Shown piece after piece: positions 23,420-35,285 of a stretch of DNA of 64,000 bases. The position numbers and the translations under genes are program-made. The DNA is taken from NCBI RefSeq assembly GCF_964656455.1, contig NC_135723.1, positions 97,417,283 through 97,481,282 on the forward strand. Reading direction: 5' to 3'. The number at the start of each line of letters is the position of its first letter. The first letter of the stretch is position 1. The notes under the pieces are model-generated. The model saw nothing but the letters and a program-made list of their open reading frames with translations. It ran no database searches and was not told where the DNA came from. The DNA is from Halichoerus grypus. Taxonomy: Eukaryota > Chordata > Mammalia > Carnivora > Phocidae.

Positions 23420-23625
23420 GGGGCGCCTGGGTGGCTCAGTCGTTAAGCGTCTGCCTTCGGCTCAGGTCATGGTCCCAGGGTCCTGGGATCGAGCCCCGCA
23501 TCGGGCTCCCTGCTCCGCAGGAAGCCTGCCTTTCCCTCTCCCACTCCCCCTGCTTGTGTCCCCTCTCTCACTATCTCTCTCTCTTTGTCAAAGAAATAAA
23601 TAAAATCTTTTAAAAAATAAAAAAT
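23420..23625 (+). mobile_element. CAN-SINE, canonical young form
   Basis: Starts GGGGCGCCTGGGTGGCTCAG. The body is intact and the tail contains AAATAAATAAAATCTTTT. The perfect 14-bp TSD AAAAACTATTTTAT is at 23404-23417 and 23626-23639. Confidence 0.97.
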
Positions 23626-23639
23626 AAAAACTATTTTAT

Positions 23640-25461
23640 TGGAGTCCCTCGCCTGCCTTGTAATTGGGAACCTTTCATTCTGAAAAGCAGAGCAACTGAG
23701 AAACAACTAAAAATTTCCACTATTTTCAAGAGTAAGAGTGTACAGGCCAGTGAATCCTGGAGATTGGTTTAGCTGAGGAAAAAAAATAATCAGAAAAGTT
23801 GATCATGGGTAAGTAGATTATAATTTAATCGTCATTCCGTAAAATGGAATTGTTGGGGCATATCCCTGTTAATTTGGTGTTATTATTAATACACACACAG
23901 TTTAAAGCTCCTGGTTCTCACTTAACCAATCATAAAATCACTGATTTTCAAAGAAAGAAATGAAGCTTTTTGTCCTTGTCTCTTTACAAAAGACAGTATT
24001 TAGTAACAGTGCCACTTCATAATTTCATTTTACCATGTTTACTTCAGAGAATTATTGGGGGAAAAGACCAAGAACATAATTGTTAAAAATGGGTTTCTGA
24101 ACCAAACTCAACATGACTCTGCAGAAAGTATCAAAAAGAGGAAAAAAAAAAAAAAAGGAGGATGGGTGTGTAGCTAAGCCAGTGAGAAGAAAGGGTATTA
24201 AAAGGGAGTAAAAAATGATTCTTTGCTTCTTTTTTCTTCTAGTTATCTATCCATATGTCTATCTATCTTCCTATCAATTAACTTTATTGTGGTAGGCAGC
24301 AGATGACTACATGAAAGAAAATTGGTTTTCAGTGCCATTTCTTTCGCCCACAGATGTCGCCTTAGGGTCTCCCACAGGCCACCTCCAAGGCATCTGTGGG
24401 ATGTGGGATGGGAGGATGAGCCTGGCATGAAAGCTGAGAGAACTATCAGCTTTATAAGAGTTGTTATTACTTCACATTTGTTCTCTTGCAATATGAGCTC
24501 CTTTACCTCATCACTGCAGCTCTTGTGTGGGAGAATGTTGGTTTTCTGTACCTGAGAAACGAATCCGGTGGGCATGTTTTCCTTGCTGAGGTTGGTCCCT
24601 GGACTCATGGAGTAGATGCCAGCCACATGGGTGGGGTAACTAGGGGAAGTAGTCATTAAGGGACAGCAAGGATATAAATAGGGAGATCGCAAACACAAGA
24701 CTTCTAATTGGGTGAAGGATTTTATTTTTCCTTGTTTGAAAAGAAATATATGTTAGAGTAGAAAATCAGGAATATAAAGAAGACTAAAAAAATATATGAA
24801 TTGATAAAGGGATCCACAGCTTCACCACCTGAAAAAAGCTATTGCTGAAATTTTGACTACATAAGACTCTTCCTGTTTGATAGGCATGTATGTGGATCAA
24901 TGAATGGGTATGAATGGTATTCTTAATGATGTACACTAGTTTAAACCTTCGCCTAAATGTTGGCTATCTAGGTTATTCTCAATTCTTTGATATTATAAGT
25001 AATTTTGTAGTAGACAGTCTGAATCATTCAAACATTCTGTGATATTTCCTCAAGTTAAATTTCCAGAAGTGGGATATATTGACATTTAAACATTTTCACA
25101 CTCATTACATACATTTACAGATTGCTTGAGAAAAAAATTATATCAATTTACATTGTAGCCATAAATATAGTTGTTTTAATTATGGAAAACTCCTCTCACA
25201 ACATTTTTTTAGGGAAAAAACTGCCTCTACTCCTTTACGAAATATGTAATTATTTGCTTCTGTTAAGCTTTAGTTACTAACACCATCTATATAAGCGCAA
25301 AAGCACCACAATTGGAAAAATATAATGAATAATATTCTCTACATGCCTTAACATAACGCAAAGACCGCCAAGAAAGACCACTGAGAATTTATAGAAGCAT
25401 TCATAATCACCTGTCTACTTTCTAGTAGATTCTGACTCTGAAAGCAGGATTTGTTCTCTTG
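23640..25461. other. Non-coding DNA
   Basis: Nothing is recognised. The longest frame here, 24243-24698 on the minus strand (151 codons), shows no domain, and its C-terminal Asp-Arg-rich end comes from an ATCT-type simple repeat. Confidence 0.45.
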
Positions 25462-25600
25462 GTCAATAAATTTTTATTAAATACCTATTATATTGGCACT
25501 TTCTCATTTTCTGGAAGTGCAGAGGAAAGCAGTAGACAGGCTTCTGGCTGACATGCATGAGACAGAAAATAAGCAAGAGAACCATGTAGATATCAGACTC
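25462..25600 (-). repeat. L2 3'-end fragment
   Basis: 'caataaatttttattaaatacc', 'tattggcactttctcattttctgg' and 'gacagaaaataagcaag' match the order of a reverse-complement L2 tail. Confidence 0.5.
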
Positions 25601-25757
25601 AGTGTCATATGTCTAGAATTCATCTGTACACAGATGGTATTTATAGGTGCTGTCTATAGACCACAAAAATAAGGCGAATTTGGAAAGTGATGAATTCACC
25701 TTAACTGTCTGATTGTCACAGTTGAGCATTGAATTTCACTTATGTCAAGAATGAATT

Positions 25758-25942
25758 GGGGCGCCTGGGTGGCTCAGTTGGTTAAGCGACTGCCTTCGGC
25801 TCAGGTCATGATGCTGGAGTCCCAGGATCGAGTCCCGCATCGGGCTCCCTGCTCGGCAGGGAGTCTGCTTCTCCCTCTGACCCTCCCCCCTCTCATGCTC
25901 TCTCTCTATCTCATTCTCTCTCAAATGAATAAATAAAATCTT

Positions 25943-25983
<41 letters not shown>

Positions 25984-25984
25984 A
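25758..25984 (+). mobile_element. CAN-SINE with expanded (AAAT)n tail
   Basis: Starts GGGGCGCCTGGGTGGCTCAG. The tail has expanded into about ten AAAT units (25945-25983). The 11-bp perfect TSD AAGAATGAATT is at 25747-25757 and 25985-25995. Confidence 0.97.
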
Positions 25985-25995
25985 AAGAATGAATT

Positions 25996-27985
25996 ATCTC
26001 TTGAAAGTTTATGCATCAGAATCCCATAAAAGAAATAGTGAAATAAAAATAGTTGAATTTTTATCATTCCTTTATTTCGGTGTTAACATCAAATCACAAG
26101 AGCATAATATTAGACACGTGGCTAATGCTGTTGATGGAATATTCAAACTGCATATTCAGTATTTTTAAATGTGATTAAATCATTTGAAATTGAAATGTTG
26201 AAGTCTTATTTCCATAGGAGTAAAGTTGAATCATTTAAAGGTAACAGTGTCCAGGATAGCTTTTCTTAATCAAAATTCTCATTAGGGAAATTTAAATCTC
26301 TATATTACGTATTATAACTTGTGTTCTTGTAAACTGCTGCTATTGTCAATAATGAAAAGCAAATGAGTAGAAAGAAAAAAAGTTGTTTTTTTATTATCTT
26401 ATGTCTGTTGATATCCTCTCAGGATCAAAGGGACAACGCTGGAAATGTAAACATTATAGGTTGTTAAACAAATTTATATCCAACATTATTGAAAATGTCC
26501 ATTTTGTATGTGGCTGAGGGGAGAATTACAGTCTTAAAGAAAAAGCAATTGCTCCTGGTAGGACAGTAATTTATTGCAAAGTACACAGTCTTATGAATAT
26601 GGCCACTGGCTGGAAAATAAGATTAGATTTGTATCCCATGACTCATCATATTCACTCTTGTTCCAGAGCCAGTCCTGAAAAAAAAAAACAAAACAACACA
26701 GAATAATCCCAGTGGCTTGGCAGGGTCCTCTCATCCTACCTGGGTGGCTTCCCTTCTTGACCCCACCTCAGGTGCACCCTGCCGTTGATTCTAAGTGAAT
26801 GGGAAACTCCCTTCTTGGCTTTTTATTGGGTCAGCTTGTATGCAGGATCCACTTTTGTTTGTTTGTCTCCATGGTCTTTGTTCTTTCCACTAGGCTACTG
26901 TCCATGTAAACAGAACAGTCCTGTACACCATAAAGTTTTCCCTCTCTACCCTTTCTCAGCCCCAAATTGCCAACTGTTTTCCTCCACAAATAGCTATTAA
27001 TTACAGATCATGTATAGACATCGCTGGCAATAACATAAATAAAAAGGGACGTAGGGTTAACATGGAGTTAGGAATATGGTTTAATTAAAAAAAAAACAAC
27101 TAAAACAAAAACAAAGACAAAAACTAGTTCATGCAAAATGCTAACCTTATTGGAAAAAGACTGGCCTAAAATAAGGTCCTACTCATGCATCATCTGTCAT
27201 CTTAGATGCCATATCATGAGCTAACTTATACTATGTCCATGACCAAGAGTGTATACATGTATGAATATATGCATTTTTTTTAGAAGATGATCACATAGCT
27301 GATGCTGCATTTGAAGGACCTCTGGTGCTAAGACAGACAAAAGAAGATTTAGGGGATGGAGGCATTTCTGGTAGAAAGTAAAAACTAGGATTCGGGATAA
27401 AAATGAACTTGATTTTTTTTTTTCCTGTGGATCCTTTCTCACACTCTGGAGACAATTCTTTTGTAGTACAGTTAAAGGAAGTAAAATATGCTAAGGGACA
27501 AAGACGGCCACAGAAATTTCCAGACCCCGGAGGCTGCAGGGATACCTGTCATGGAAGTAGACTTGGTTGACATAGAAATAACAGTAATGCAATATGACTG
27601 CCTTTTATTTATGACAGTCTCTGCATTTATCAATTGCAAATGTACTATGTATATAGCCAGCAATTTGTCAAGGAGTGTAGTAGAAATGTGTTTGGTCCAG
27701 ATAAAAAGACCTGTATATGGAAAAGTTTTGTTTATCTAAACAATATGCTCAGTAATCAAAGGGAAATAAGAGCAACATGTGTCTAATCTTTCCTGACCAC
27801 AGAGATAGCTGGCTGAGGAAAACTGGCTTCGTATATTACAGAGTGCAGGGATAAAGGATCTACAGTAATAATAAATCTTGCTTTCAGGCCTTGGCTCAAC
27901 ATAAGAAAATTGAGACCTTACCAATAGAAGTCTATTACATTCCATCCTACAAAATCAACACCTCCTGTCTGGCCATATCGCATGG
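25996..27985. other. Non-coding DNA
   Basis: No recognised gene or repeat. The moderately GC-balanced block at 26700-26990 is unidentified. Confidence 0.45.
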
Positions 27986-27989
27986 TTTA

Positions 27990-28165
27990 CACTCAAGACT
28001 TGGGTTCAAATCTGAGCTAAGCCATTTACTTCCTTGGTGGTCCTAGGCAATCAGAATTTCAGTTTTTTTTTTCTTCTGTAGCACGTAAACAACAATATTT
28101 AACTCCGTGATTAGGCAAAATTTTGAGAAGTAATGTAATGAAATATTTTGTGTAAATTGTACATC
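27990..28165 (+). repeat. MIR fragment
   Basis: 'gacttgggttcaaatctgagc', 'gccatttacttccttggtgg', 'caatcagaatttcag' and 'aatgtaatgaaatattttgtg' follow the MIR consensus order. Confidence 0.6.
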
Positions 28166-28353
28166 TAAATAAGTGATACACACACACTTAGGCACCTTAT
28201 ATCCATCTTTTTAGTTCAGGTACTTCGTAAAAAAATAATTATTATTACTTTAATTAAAAAATAAAAGTGGTCCCCTGGCTATTACTCAGGAGTACTTCTG
28301 TATATACCGCCATGGTACAATAAGCATGACACTAAAATCCTTTAAAAGCACAC

Positions 28354-28675
28354 ATTTTTATTTGTTTATTTTCAGTTGAGTATAGTTGCCACACAATGTT
28401 ACACTAGTTTCAGGGGTACAATTTAGTGATTTAACAAGTTTTTATAAATTACTCTAGCCTCACCACTACTGTAACTACCATCTGTCCCATCACATCACCA
28501 TTACAGTATCATTGACCATATTCCTTATGCTCTGCTTTTTATTCCCATTAGTTACTCATTCCATAATTGGAGGCCCGTATCCCCCTCTTCCCTTTGCCCA
28601 TTTTGCCCGAACCCCACTCTCCCTCCCCTTTGGTGACCGTCAGTTTGTTCTCTGTATTTATAGTTTGTTTATTCA
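28354..28675 (-). mobile_element. 5'-truncated L1 3' end
   Basis: It reads as an antisense L1 3' UTR ('cagttgagtatagttgccacac', 'caggggtacaatttagtgat', 'cccctttggtgaccgtcag'). The 12-bp TSD TTAAAAGCACAC is at 28342-28353 and 28676-28687, so this 322-bp piece is a separate truncated insertion. Confidence 0.8.
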
Positions 28676-28687
28676 TTAAAAGCACAC

Positions 28688-29740
28688 TTTAAAAAAATGC
28701 ATCTCACGGGGAATGTGTTGCCACCATGGAAGGCATCCGGTATAGATGGATGGGGTGCTTATTTTAAGTGGAATTTAATTATTCCCGTAAAGAGCTATGA
28801 TAAAAATTAAGGCTAAAAGAAAAAAGGTATCTCCTTCATCAGGACCTTCAGTGAAATAAGTAAGGTATGGCATCTGTCTGCAATCCTGAGATGACCATAT
28901 TTATTTTTCTCCTCCTCCTCCTTCTGTAACAATGGACAAAAAGCAGATAGGTATGGATCCTATTCCAGTTTGAAGTTCAGCCACCTGATGAAAGACTGTG
29001 ATTTTGAACCATGTTTACCAGTAGGCCAGTGAGTTGCATTCAAAATTATGCACCATTCAGTGCAATCTGTATCTTTCAATCTAAACATCTTTCCTTTCTG
29101 CAATTATTTACTGGTTAGAAGCAATGCCTGTCACAGCTTATATACATATAAAATAGAAATTAGGAGTAGAAATTGATTGCATGTGGTTCAATATGAGTAT
29201 TAATAATAAGTTTCCTTTCCAACTGGGGATTTATGTTTGAGATTTAAGTATTTTGGTCCAAAGGAAGAAGAATCAGGGAGTTCTTTGACTGAGCACATTT
29301 CCCTCTGCAGTTTTCATGGTGCATTGGAGGAAGGTTAAGTGGGTAGGGAAGCAGAGAAATGGGTGGAAGAACAATAAGGAAGGATGAGAAAAACCACACT
29401 GATTAATATACCGACAGCTCATTGCCTGCCCAGCTTTTTCACCACCTGATCCCTTCATCATTCTCATAGGTTCATCATTTATAAGGGAGAAACTGATGCA
29501 TTTAAAGCAGAAAAAAATAATACTGTACTTATATCCATTACCTTTTGCTGTGTTATGAAGTATCCTAAGACATCCACAGTCACATTTCAAAGGGGCAAGG
29601 ACATAGGGAAGCATGATTCATTAGACACTGTTACTGTAAATATTTACCACAAATGACAATAAATTTCTCCAGCATACTAGTAAGCATGTGAGAAAGAACA
29701 ATCACTCATTAATTTTAGGTACTTCTTTATTTGTAACTAC
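28688..29740. other. Non-coding DNA
   Basis: Nothing is recognised. The antisense frame at 29273-29614 has no domain. Confidence 0.5.
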
Positions 29741-29760
29741 TCGAATAGCATAATATTTTT

Positions 29761-29934
29761 TTAAATATTTATTTATTTGACACAGAGAGAGCGAGCAGCA
29801 ACAGAGCGAGAGAGAGAGAGAAGCAGACTCCCCACTGAGCAGGGAGCCCAATGTGTGGGACTTGATCCCAGGACCCTGGGATCATGACCTGAGCCGAAGG
29901 CAGACGCTTAATGACTGAGCCACCCAGGCATCCT
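29761..29934 (-). mobile_element. CAN-SINE, minus strand
   Basis: AAATATTTATTTATTTGACACAG through to GAGCCACCCAGGCATCC. The perfect 20-bp TSD starts TCGAATAGCATAAT (29741-29760 and 29935-29954). Confidence 0.96.
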
Positions 29935-29954
29935 TCGAATAGCATAATATTTTT

Positions 29955-30435
29955 ATCAAATAATTCAACTTGAACTTAGCCACTAAAATAATTCCAAATA
30001 TGAGATTCATTGTTTCTCAATAGTGAATCTTATCTAAGTTGGGAAAGCATTGATATTTTGGAAGTTAGGGTTATTGTCCCAAGTCCCATAGTATTTAATA
30101 ATTTAAAGCATGGCTTCGGGGAGAAAATTAACGATATATAGTGCTAGGTAAATCTACAGTGATACAGCAGGAAGTTTCAACAGAAGAGAAATTTTGCTGG
30201 ATTCTGAAGTGTGCTTGAAACATCTAATATCCTATCAACCTCATTAATGTGTTATATTTAGAGGGATAAAAGTTATTTAGGAGATAAACTGGACACAGAA
30301 TTGCTATCTACGATTATAAATGTTAAATTAAAAAATGTATTTTGAAAATAAGTGGGAAAAAAGTTATCTCAGAGAAAGCACAGAACAAAAAACTAAAATA
30401 ATATAGCACTTCAACTGTCTCCTAAAGATGTAATT
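29955..30435. other. AT-rich non-coding DNA
   Basis: Nothing is recognised. Confidence 0.5.
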
Positions 30436-30439
30436 TCTT

Positions 30440-31246
30440 TCTTCATCCATCCAACAAATTCATTTATTAACTAAGTTCTTGTCCAGGCCACAGACCTCAG
30501 CAATAAACAAAACAGTAAAAGCAAACAAACAAAAAACAAAACAAAAAAACCCTAGGCATCATGAAGCTTACAACCTAGTAGAATTAGACAGTCTGTAAAT
30601 AAGTAAGTAAATGATATTACGTAAGATGGTATCAGTGCCCGGGAGCCAGCATAGGAAGGGAGCAAGGAAGTTCTGGGAAGATGGGAAGATGTCACTGAGT
30701 AGATGATATTGGAATGAAGAACTGAAGGGTTTGAAGTACTAAGCCCTTTTGTCCCCATGGGACAGAGAGCATGTCAAGAGTAAATGCAGTTGCCCGAAGG
30801 ATGCACCTCCTGGCCAGGCTGAGATATGATGAGGCAGGATGGCTGGGGTGGAGGGAATATGGGGGAGGTTAGTAGGAGTAGGTGCTGGGGAGCGCACGCA
30901 TAGGGGTAGGCATTTTGCATGAGCTTCCAATGGCTGTGTGAGCCATTATAAGACTTTGGCTGTTATCTCAGTGATGTGGGAAGCTATTGAAGGGATATGT
31001 GCTCAGGAGTGATACAATCTGATTTACATTTTAAAAGGATTATTCTGGTCCCTTGTTGAAAATAGATGGTGAGTCACATGATGAGGGAAAGAACACCCAG
31101 GCCCCCTTGGGAGGCTATTACAGTCATCACAGGAGAGAGCTTGGTGGTCTCCGCCTCGGTGATAGCAGCAGAAGCGAGAAGTGGTCCGGTATTGGCAGTA
31201 TTTGGAAGAAGAGATATTAGGATTAGCCAATGTCTTGGATATGGGC
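30440..31246 (-). mobile_element. L2 LINE fragment
   Basis: In reverse-complement L2 order: 'ccaacaaattcatttattaac', 'caataaacaaaacagtaaa', 'atcatgaagcttacaacctag', 'gggaagctattgaaggg', 'gtgatacaatctgatttac', 'ttttaaaaggattattctgg', 'gaggctattacagtcatcac' and 'cttggatatg'. The CAN-SINE at 31263 was inserted just past its end. Open frames in it are chance. Confidence 0.65.
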
Positions 31247-31262
31247 TGTCTTTGTCAACTTT

Positions 31263-31465
31263 TTTTTTTTTTTTTTAAAGATTTTATTTATTTATTTGAG
31301 AGAGAGAGAATGAGAGACAGAGAGCACGAGAGGGAAGAGGGTCAGAGGGAGAAGCAGACCCCCCGCCGAGCAGGGAGCCCGATGCGGGACTCGATCCCAG
31401 GACTCCAGGATCACGACCTGAGCCGAAGGCAGTCGCTTAACCAACTGAGCCACCCAGGCGCCCCA
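31263..31465 (-). mobile_element. CAN-SINE, minus strand
   Basis: 18-T run, AAAGATTTTATTTATTTATTTGAGAG through to GAGCCACCCAGGCGCCCC. The 16-bp TSD TGTCTTTGTCAACTTT begins at 31247 and is repeated at 31466-31481. Confidence 0.96.
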
Positions 31466-31481
31466 TGTCTTTGTCAACTTT

Positions 31482-32368
31482 AAGTTGCAGTTCAGACGAT
31501 CTCCCATCATCCCCCTAATCTCAGTGGTTCACAATAAGCATTGATTCCTTGCTCAAGTTACGTACAAGCATTTGTACTTCTGCTCCCCTGCGGCTGTGCC
31601 TGGCCTTGATTGGCCCTTTCTCATGTTGTCCATGAATTCCAGAATCCAGGCTGTGGAAGCAGTTTCAGTCAGGGAATTTGTAGTCTTCTTTAAAGTGGGC
31701 ACTCTTCTTAAAACTTGTGTGGAGACAAGGTGTAAATCACGTCTGCTCACATTCCATTACACAAAGCAACAGTGCCAAGCCCATGCATGTACACCTCCTA
31801 CGAGGAGGTCCCTCAGCTCTCTCTGCTTGACAGAGAAGGGAGCAAAGAAATTGGCATCCATAATACGATCTACCTGATTGCAGGCTGAGAGAGAAATTAA
31901 GGCTTTTTGGCCTGAGCAACTGGAAAAAGAGTTGCTGTTCACTGAGAAGGAGAAGATAGGTGGAATGAACTGAAAAATATACCAAAAAAATCGACAATAA
32001 CAAACTCACATTGTGATGTGATATTTCAGTGATTTTAAATGTTATTTAAGCAATCTATTATGCTATAGAGAAAATAGAAATTATTCTGGATATCTGATCA
32101 ATTATACAAATGGCACGAGGTCATCAAGGTGCCAAGTCATGATTTGAAATGAAACAACTGCACAGTTCAGAGCAGTTAGCACGAGGTTATGAAAATATCT
32201 GTATTCTTAGTGGTAACCCATTTCAAAGTCATATAAAAAATTACTATTCACAGATTGTCACCTGCATTAAGGGTTGGTGATATTCAAGCTGTCTTGTACT
32301 TTACATCTCTAAGAGTCATAAATATTTCCCTCAATTACAGAAACAGAAAACCAGGATAACATCTACAC
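31482..32368. other. Non-coding DNA, possible old repeat
   Basis: The part at 31690-31880 ('cacattccattacacaaagc', 'ccatgcatgtacacctcc') looks like a diverged interspersed repeat that I cannot name. No gene. Confidence 0.35.
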
Positions 32369-32371
32369 AGA

Positions 32372-32710
32372 ATAATTATCAACACACTTATCCCTTGTGT
32401 GGAAGTAGCGTTTTGCAACGCGTGTGAAAGTACTGTTGCACAGCTCTGTATCATGTTTCTTACATCACCTGAGCCTGCTGGTACATGGCTTCCTCAAGAA
32501 GGAGGGAGGGTTAATCAGCTTCTGGCAGAGATCAGCAAAATTTGCAAGCATTTTAGCCTCTCCATCAAGACTCATAAAATATTTTGGAAAGTACAAGACA
32601 AAAAAACAAGCCATCCAAGCAGAAAATTAAAAAGCAATCTGCCAGTTCAATGGAATTCAACCTTTGCTAGGCTGCAAATGTTGGTAAAATGGTTAAGTAG
32701 TCATTCGTGA
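32372..32710 (+). pseudogene. hAT-superfamily transposase remnant
   Basis: An open frame of over 100 codons, without a convincing ATG at the domain edge, ends with TGA at 32708-32710. It reads VNQLLAEISKICKHFSLS, then KIFWKVQDKK and LKSNLPVQWNSTFARLQ. This matches the conserved order in ZBED/Charlie-like transposases: a helical 'LL..iRKIvkHF' segment, a 'l..iQ' segment, then 'l.qDVpTRWNSTf.ML.rLl'. The N-terminal CNACESTVAQLCI may correspond to the 'CxAHxLnL' segment. The BED finger and the DDE residues are not visible in the window, and the RWNST arginine is replaced by glutamine. It is probably a dead fragment. A longer spliced or domesticated gene cannot be excluded from sequence alone. 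Confidence 0.6.
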
Positions 32711-32742
32711 TTACTCAGAGACACAAAGCTATAGTGGAAACA

Positions 32743-32763
32743 TGAATATATATATATATATTC
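32743..32763. repeat. (AT)n tract
   Basis: Pure AT dinucleotide run ending at the 42-bp duplicated segment that starts at 32764. Confidence 0.9.
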
Positions 32764-32805
32764 AAGCAGTGCCTTGGAAGGGCAAGTCGGAGAGAGAATA
32801 TTTAT
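32764..32805 (+). repeat. Copy 1 of a 42-bp perfect direct repeat
   Basis: It starts AAGCAGTGCCTTGGAAGG and ends GAGAATATTTAT, and is identical to 33610-33651. It sits between two AT tracts, as if inserted into one microsatellite. Confidence 0.95.
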
Positions 32806-32866
32806 ATATATATTTGGGATATATATTATATATTATATACATATAATATATATATATATCTTATGG
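32806..32866. repeat. AT-rich, hairpin-prone microsatellite
   Basis: Alternating TA/AT runs with self-complementary blocks (TATATATTATATATTATATA, ATATAATATATATATATAT). Confidence 0.85.
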
Positions 32867-32917
32867 AACACCTGGCCGGGGAGAAAAGAAAGAAGACTAA
32901 ATTGTGTATCTCATGGA

Positions 32918-32919
<2 letters not shown>

Positions 32920-32952
<33 letters not shown>
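32920..32952. repeat. (GT)n microsatellite
   Basis: About 16 uninterrupted GT units followed by TGCATGCATGCATG. Confidence 0.96.
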
Positions 32953-34040
32953 AAGTGCATGCATGCATGTGTTGTTAAACTGGATTTCTACCAAGATGTC
33001 TGCCAACCCCGCATATAGATAGGATCGAAAGGAGAGGGGGATCAGTCCCTCATCTCCTTCTGTTGCAAACAGGGAGCAATTTTTTTCACAGTAATATAAT
33101 TTTTTATTATTAATTATTATAAGACAGGATATCAGAAAGTAGTATTACAATTTTATGAGTAGAAAATCGTAGGGATTTGCACAACTTCTTTAAAAATGAA
33201 CTGTTATTATTAACCATTTTAATTTATACCACATGCTGACAGATTAGACGTCTATGAAAGTTCCAGTAGATGCTAGTAATGTACAAGCATAATTTTCACA
33301 AAAAATAATTATATGGAATTATGAAGGTATTCTTTCAGTTTCACAGACATCCCAAGTAAATCTGAGAGTTCTGTACTGAAGAGTAATTCTTTTCTGTTGT
33401 TTTTTTTGTATTGAATTTCTGCCCAAGATTTCCTTTGAATCTCATTTGAGAATAAAAGGGTCCCAAAGTCACCAGTGGTGTGACTCAAGACATGTTTGTT
33501 GTGTTGACTGTTAATTTCCTTAAAAGTAAATAAATAAATGCAGAACTGTTGATGAGGCAAAGCTAAGGTTACTAGACACATTGCAGTCAAGGAGAGCATT
33601 ACCTCCTCAAAGCAGTGCCTTGGAAGGGCAAGTCGGAGAGAGAATATTTATGGAGCCATAGGGTCTGGGCTGAGTGATTTCAAGGCAGGTCTTCCATGAT
33701 GAGCCCTGGTTAGGACTGGGCAGAGCCCATGACCTAATAGCTTTGGATCAGTGAGCATCATGAGGCACGAGTCTTAAAGCAATTGGATGAACAAGGTCTT
33801 AGTCTTGACAAGTAAGCTGTTGAGCCGGTTCATGACCTGATCTTGAGGAGCAAGCAGTTAAATCATCTTTATTGGTCTTAGGGTTCTTTCACACAGAGTC
33901 AGGGAACTATATTGGTTTCAGGACTTACTTGAGAATTTACGTATTCTGTGACATTTTGGAAGAATCTGCTCCATGTTCCAGACTTCCCAGATGAGTAAGG
34001 TTTCTCTGGTCTCATTCTCTGCCAGACATGACATCAAGAA
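32953..34040. other. Non-coding DNA holding the second 42-bp copy
   Basis: Apart from 33610-33651 nothing is identified. The block at 33650-33900 may be an old repeat of unknown family. Confidence 0.45.
33610..33651 (+). repeat. Copy 2 of the 42-bp perfect direct repeat
   Basis: Identical to 32764-32805, 846 bp downstream. This copy is embedded in ordinary unique-looking sequence (GGAGCCATAGGG follows), so it is the likelier donor. Confidence 0.95.
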
Positions 34041-34044
34041 ATGA

Positions 34045-34160
34045 TAAAACTCAAAACCATTGAATTGCAGACTTCCAATTGGTGAATCGTATGACATGTG
34101 AATTATAATATCTCAATAAAACTCAATAAAAGCAAAAGTAAAAGCAGCTTTAAAAAAGAA
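34045..34160 (+). mobile_element. Old L1 3' end
   Basis: 'caaaaccattgaattgcagac', 'ggtgaatcgtatgacatgtg' and 'aattataatatctcaataaaac', followed by A-rich sequence, match an L1M-type 3' UTR. Confidence 0.55.
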
Positions 34161-35192
34161 GAAAGGAAGAGAGAGAATGCTGAAACTGGAACTGTATTAT
34201 AAACAATAGAAGGTCGATAATAGTGAGAAATACCACAATAAGCCTGTCATCTAGAGAGGACCAAAGACTGAAGCTCTGCCTAGCTGGAGGGACTCCTTCC
34301 TCTGCTTTCCTGGACCCCAGAACTGTCATTTCTCTCTCTTCTGGCCTCCTGTAAGTCCCAAAGTGTGGCAAGATCTGTGCTCCAAAGAGAGGATGCAATC
34401 ACAGTCTGCCCACGTTGTTTAGAAACTGGGCATTACCCAAGTTTCTGGGATACCAAGAGAGAGAAATGCCTCAAACAGTACAACATTCAATACTGCACTT
34501 TGGGGCCAAAGACAGTGAGGGGACCAGGCGTAAGACCCGTGAGCACCCCTTTCTCTCCAGTTTCTAAGAAATGTCCCTTATACTTGCTGTTAGAAATTTG
34601 TTTACTGTATTTTGGGAAATGGTTCCACTATGGAAAGTGTGTTTTGTTACGAATATCCTATGGTTGAATAATTTGCAAGTTCTCATTTGAACCGGGGAGA
34701 GCTCAGTTGTCAAGCTTCGCATCCCAAATGTGCCATCAAATATAAAACTTGTCTCTGTCATTTAGGTTTCTGATGGCAATTCCTCTGAGTCTAGGAAACC
34801 TGTAAAGCATAATCATGCTAAGATAACTCTACAATAATCCCTTTAGTACCCATTTTTGGGGAACATACAGAGACAGAAACAATTCATTACCTCTGCCTCT
34901 ACCTCATCCTGCTCCTTTTCTTCCTCCTGTACTTCAGAACTAAAAAGGAATGAATATAAAATTGCTTCTGTCAGGAGAGAGAAACAGTAGATCCAGTAAT
35001 TGCCCTGTCAAGAGTTTTGGCGAGGGAAGTATTCTGAAATCACAATATAATACAAATCTCACAGAGGATTTCCTAAGCCGTGTGTTTGTTGATCTCCCCA
35101 CTGCATAAAAAATACCTCATCCTGCATTTCCTATTTCAGATCTAATGAGAAGACATCTATTAGTGACTCTGGCTTTGGTATTCAGATCATTT
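34161..35192. other. Non-coding DNA
   Basis: Nothing is recognised. The overlapping open frames at 34150-34761 have no domain. Confidence 0.45.
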
Positions 35193-35285
35193 ACTTTTTT
35201 TTTTCCTCCCAGCTTATTGAGGTATAATTGACAAATAAAATTTTAAGATATTTAAGGTGTGCAATGTGATGATTTGATGTTCACA
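35193..35285 (-). mobile_element. Old L1 3'-end fragment
   Basis: T-run, then 'cagcttattgaggtataattgac' and 'taaggtgtgcaatgtgatgatttgatg': antisense L1M 3' UTR. Confidence 0.7.

Noticed and set aside
24243..24698. 151-codon minus-strand open frame
   Set aside because: No recognisable domain, no promoter or splice context, and one end is simple repeat. Its length is plausible by chance in 64 kb.
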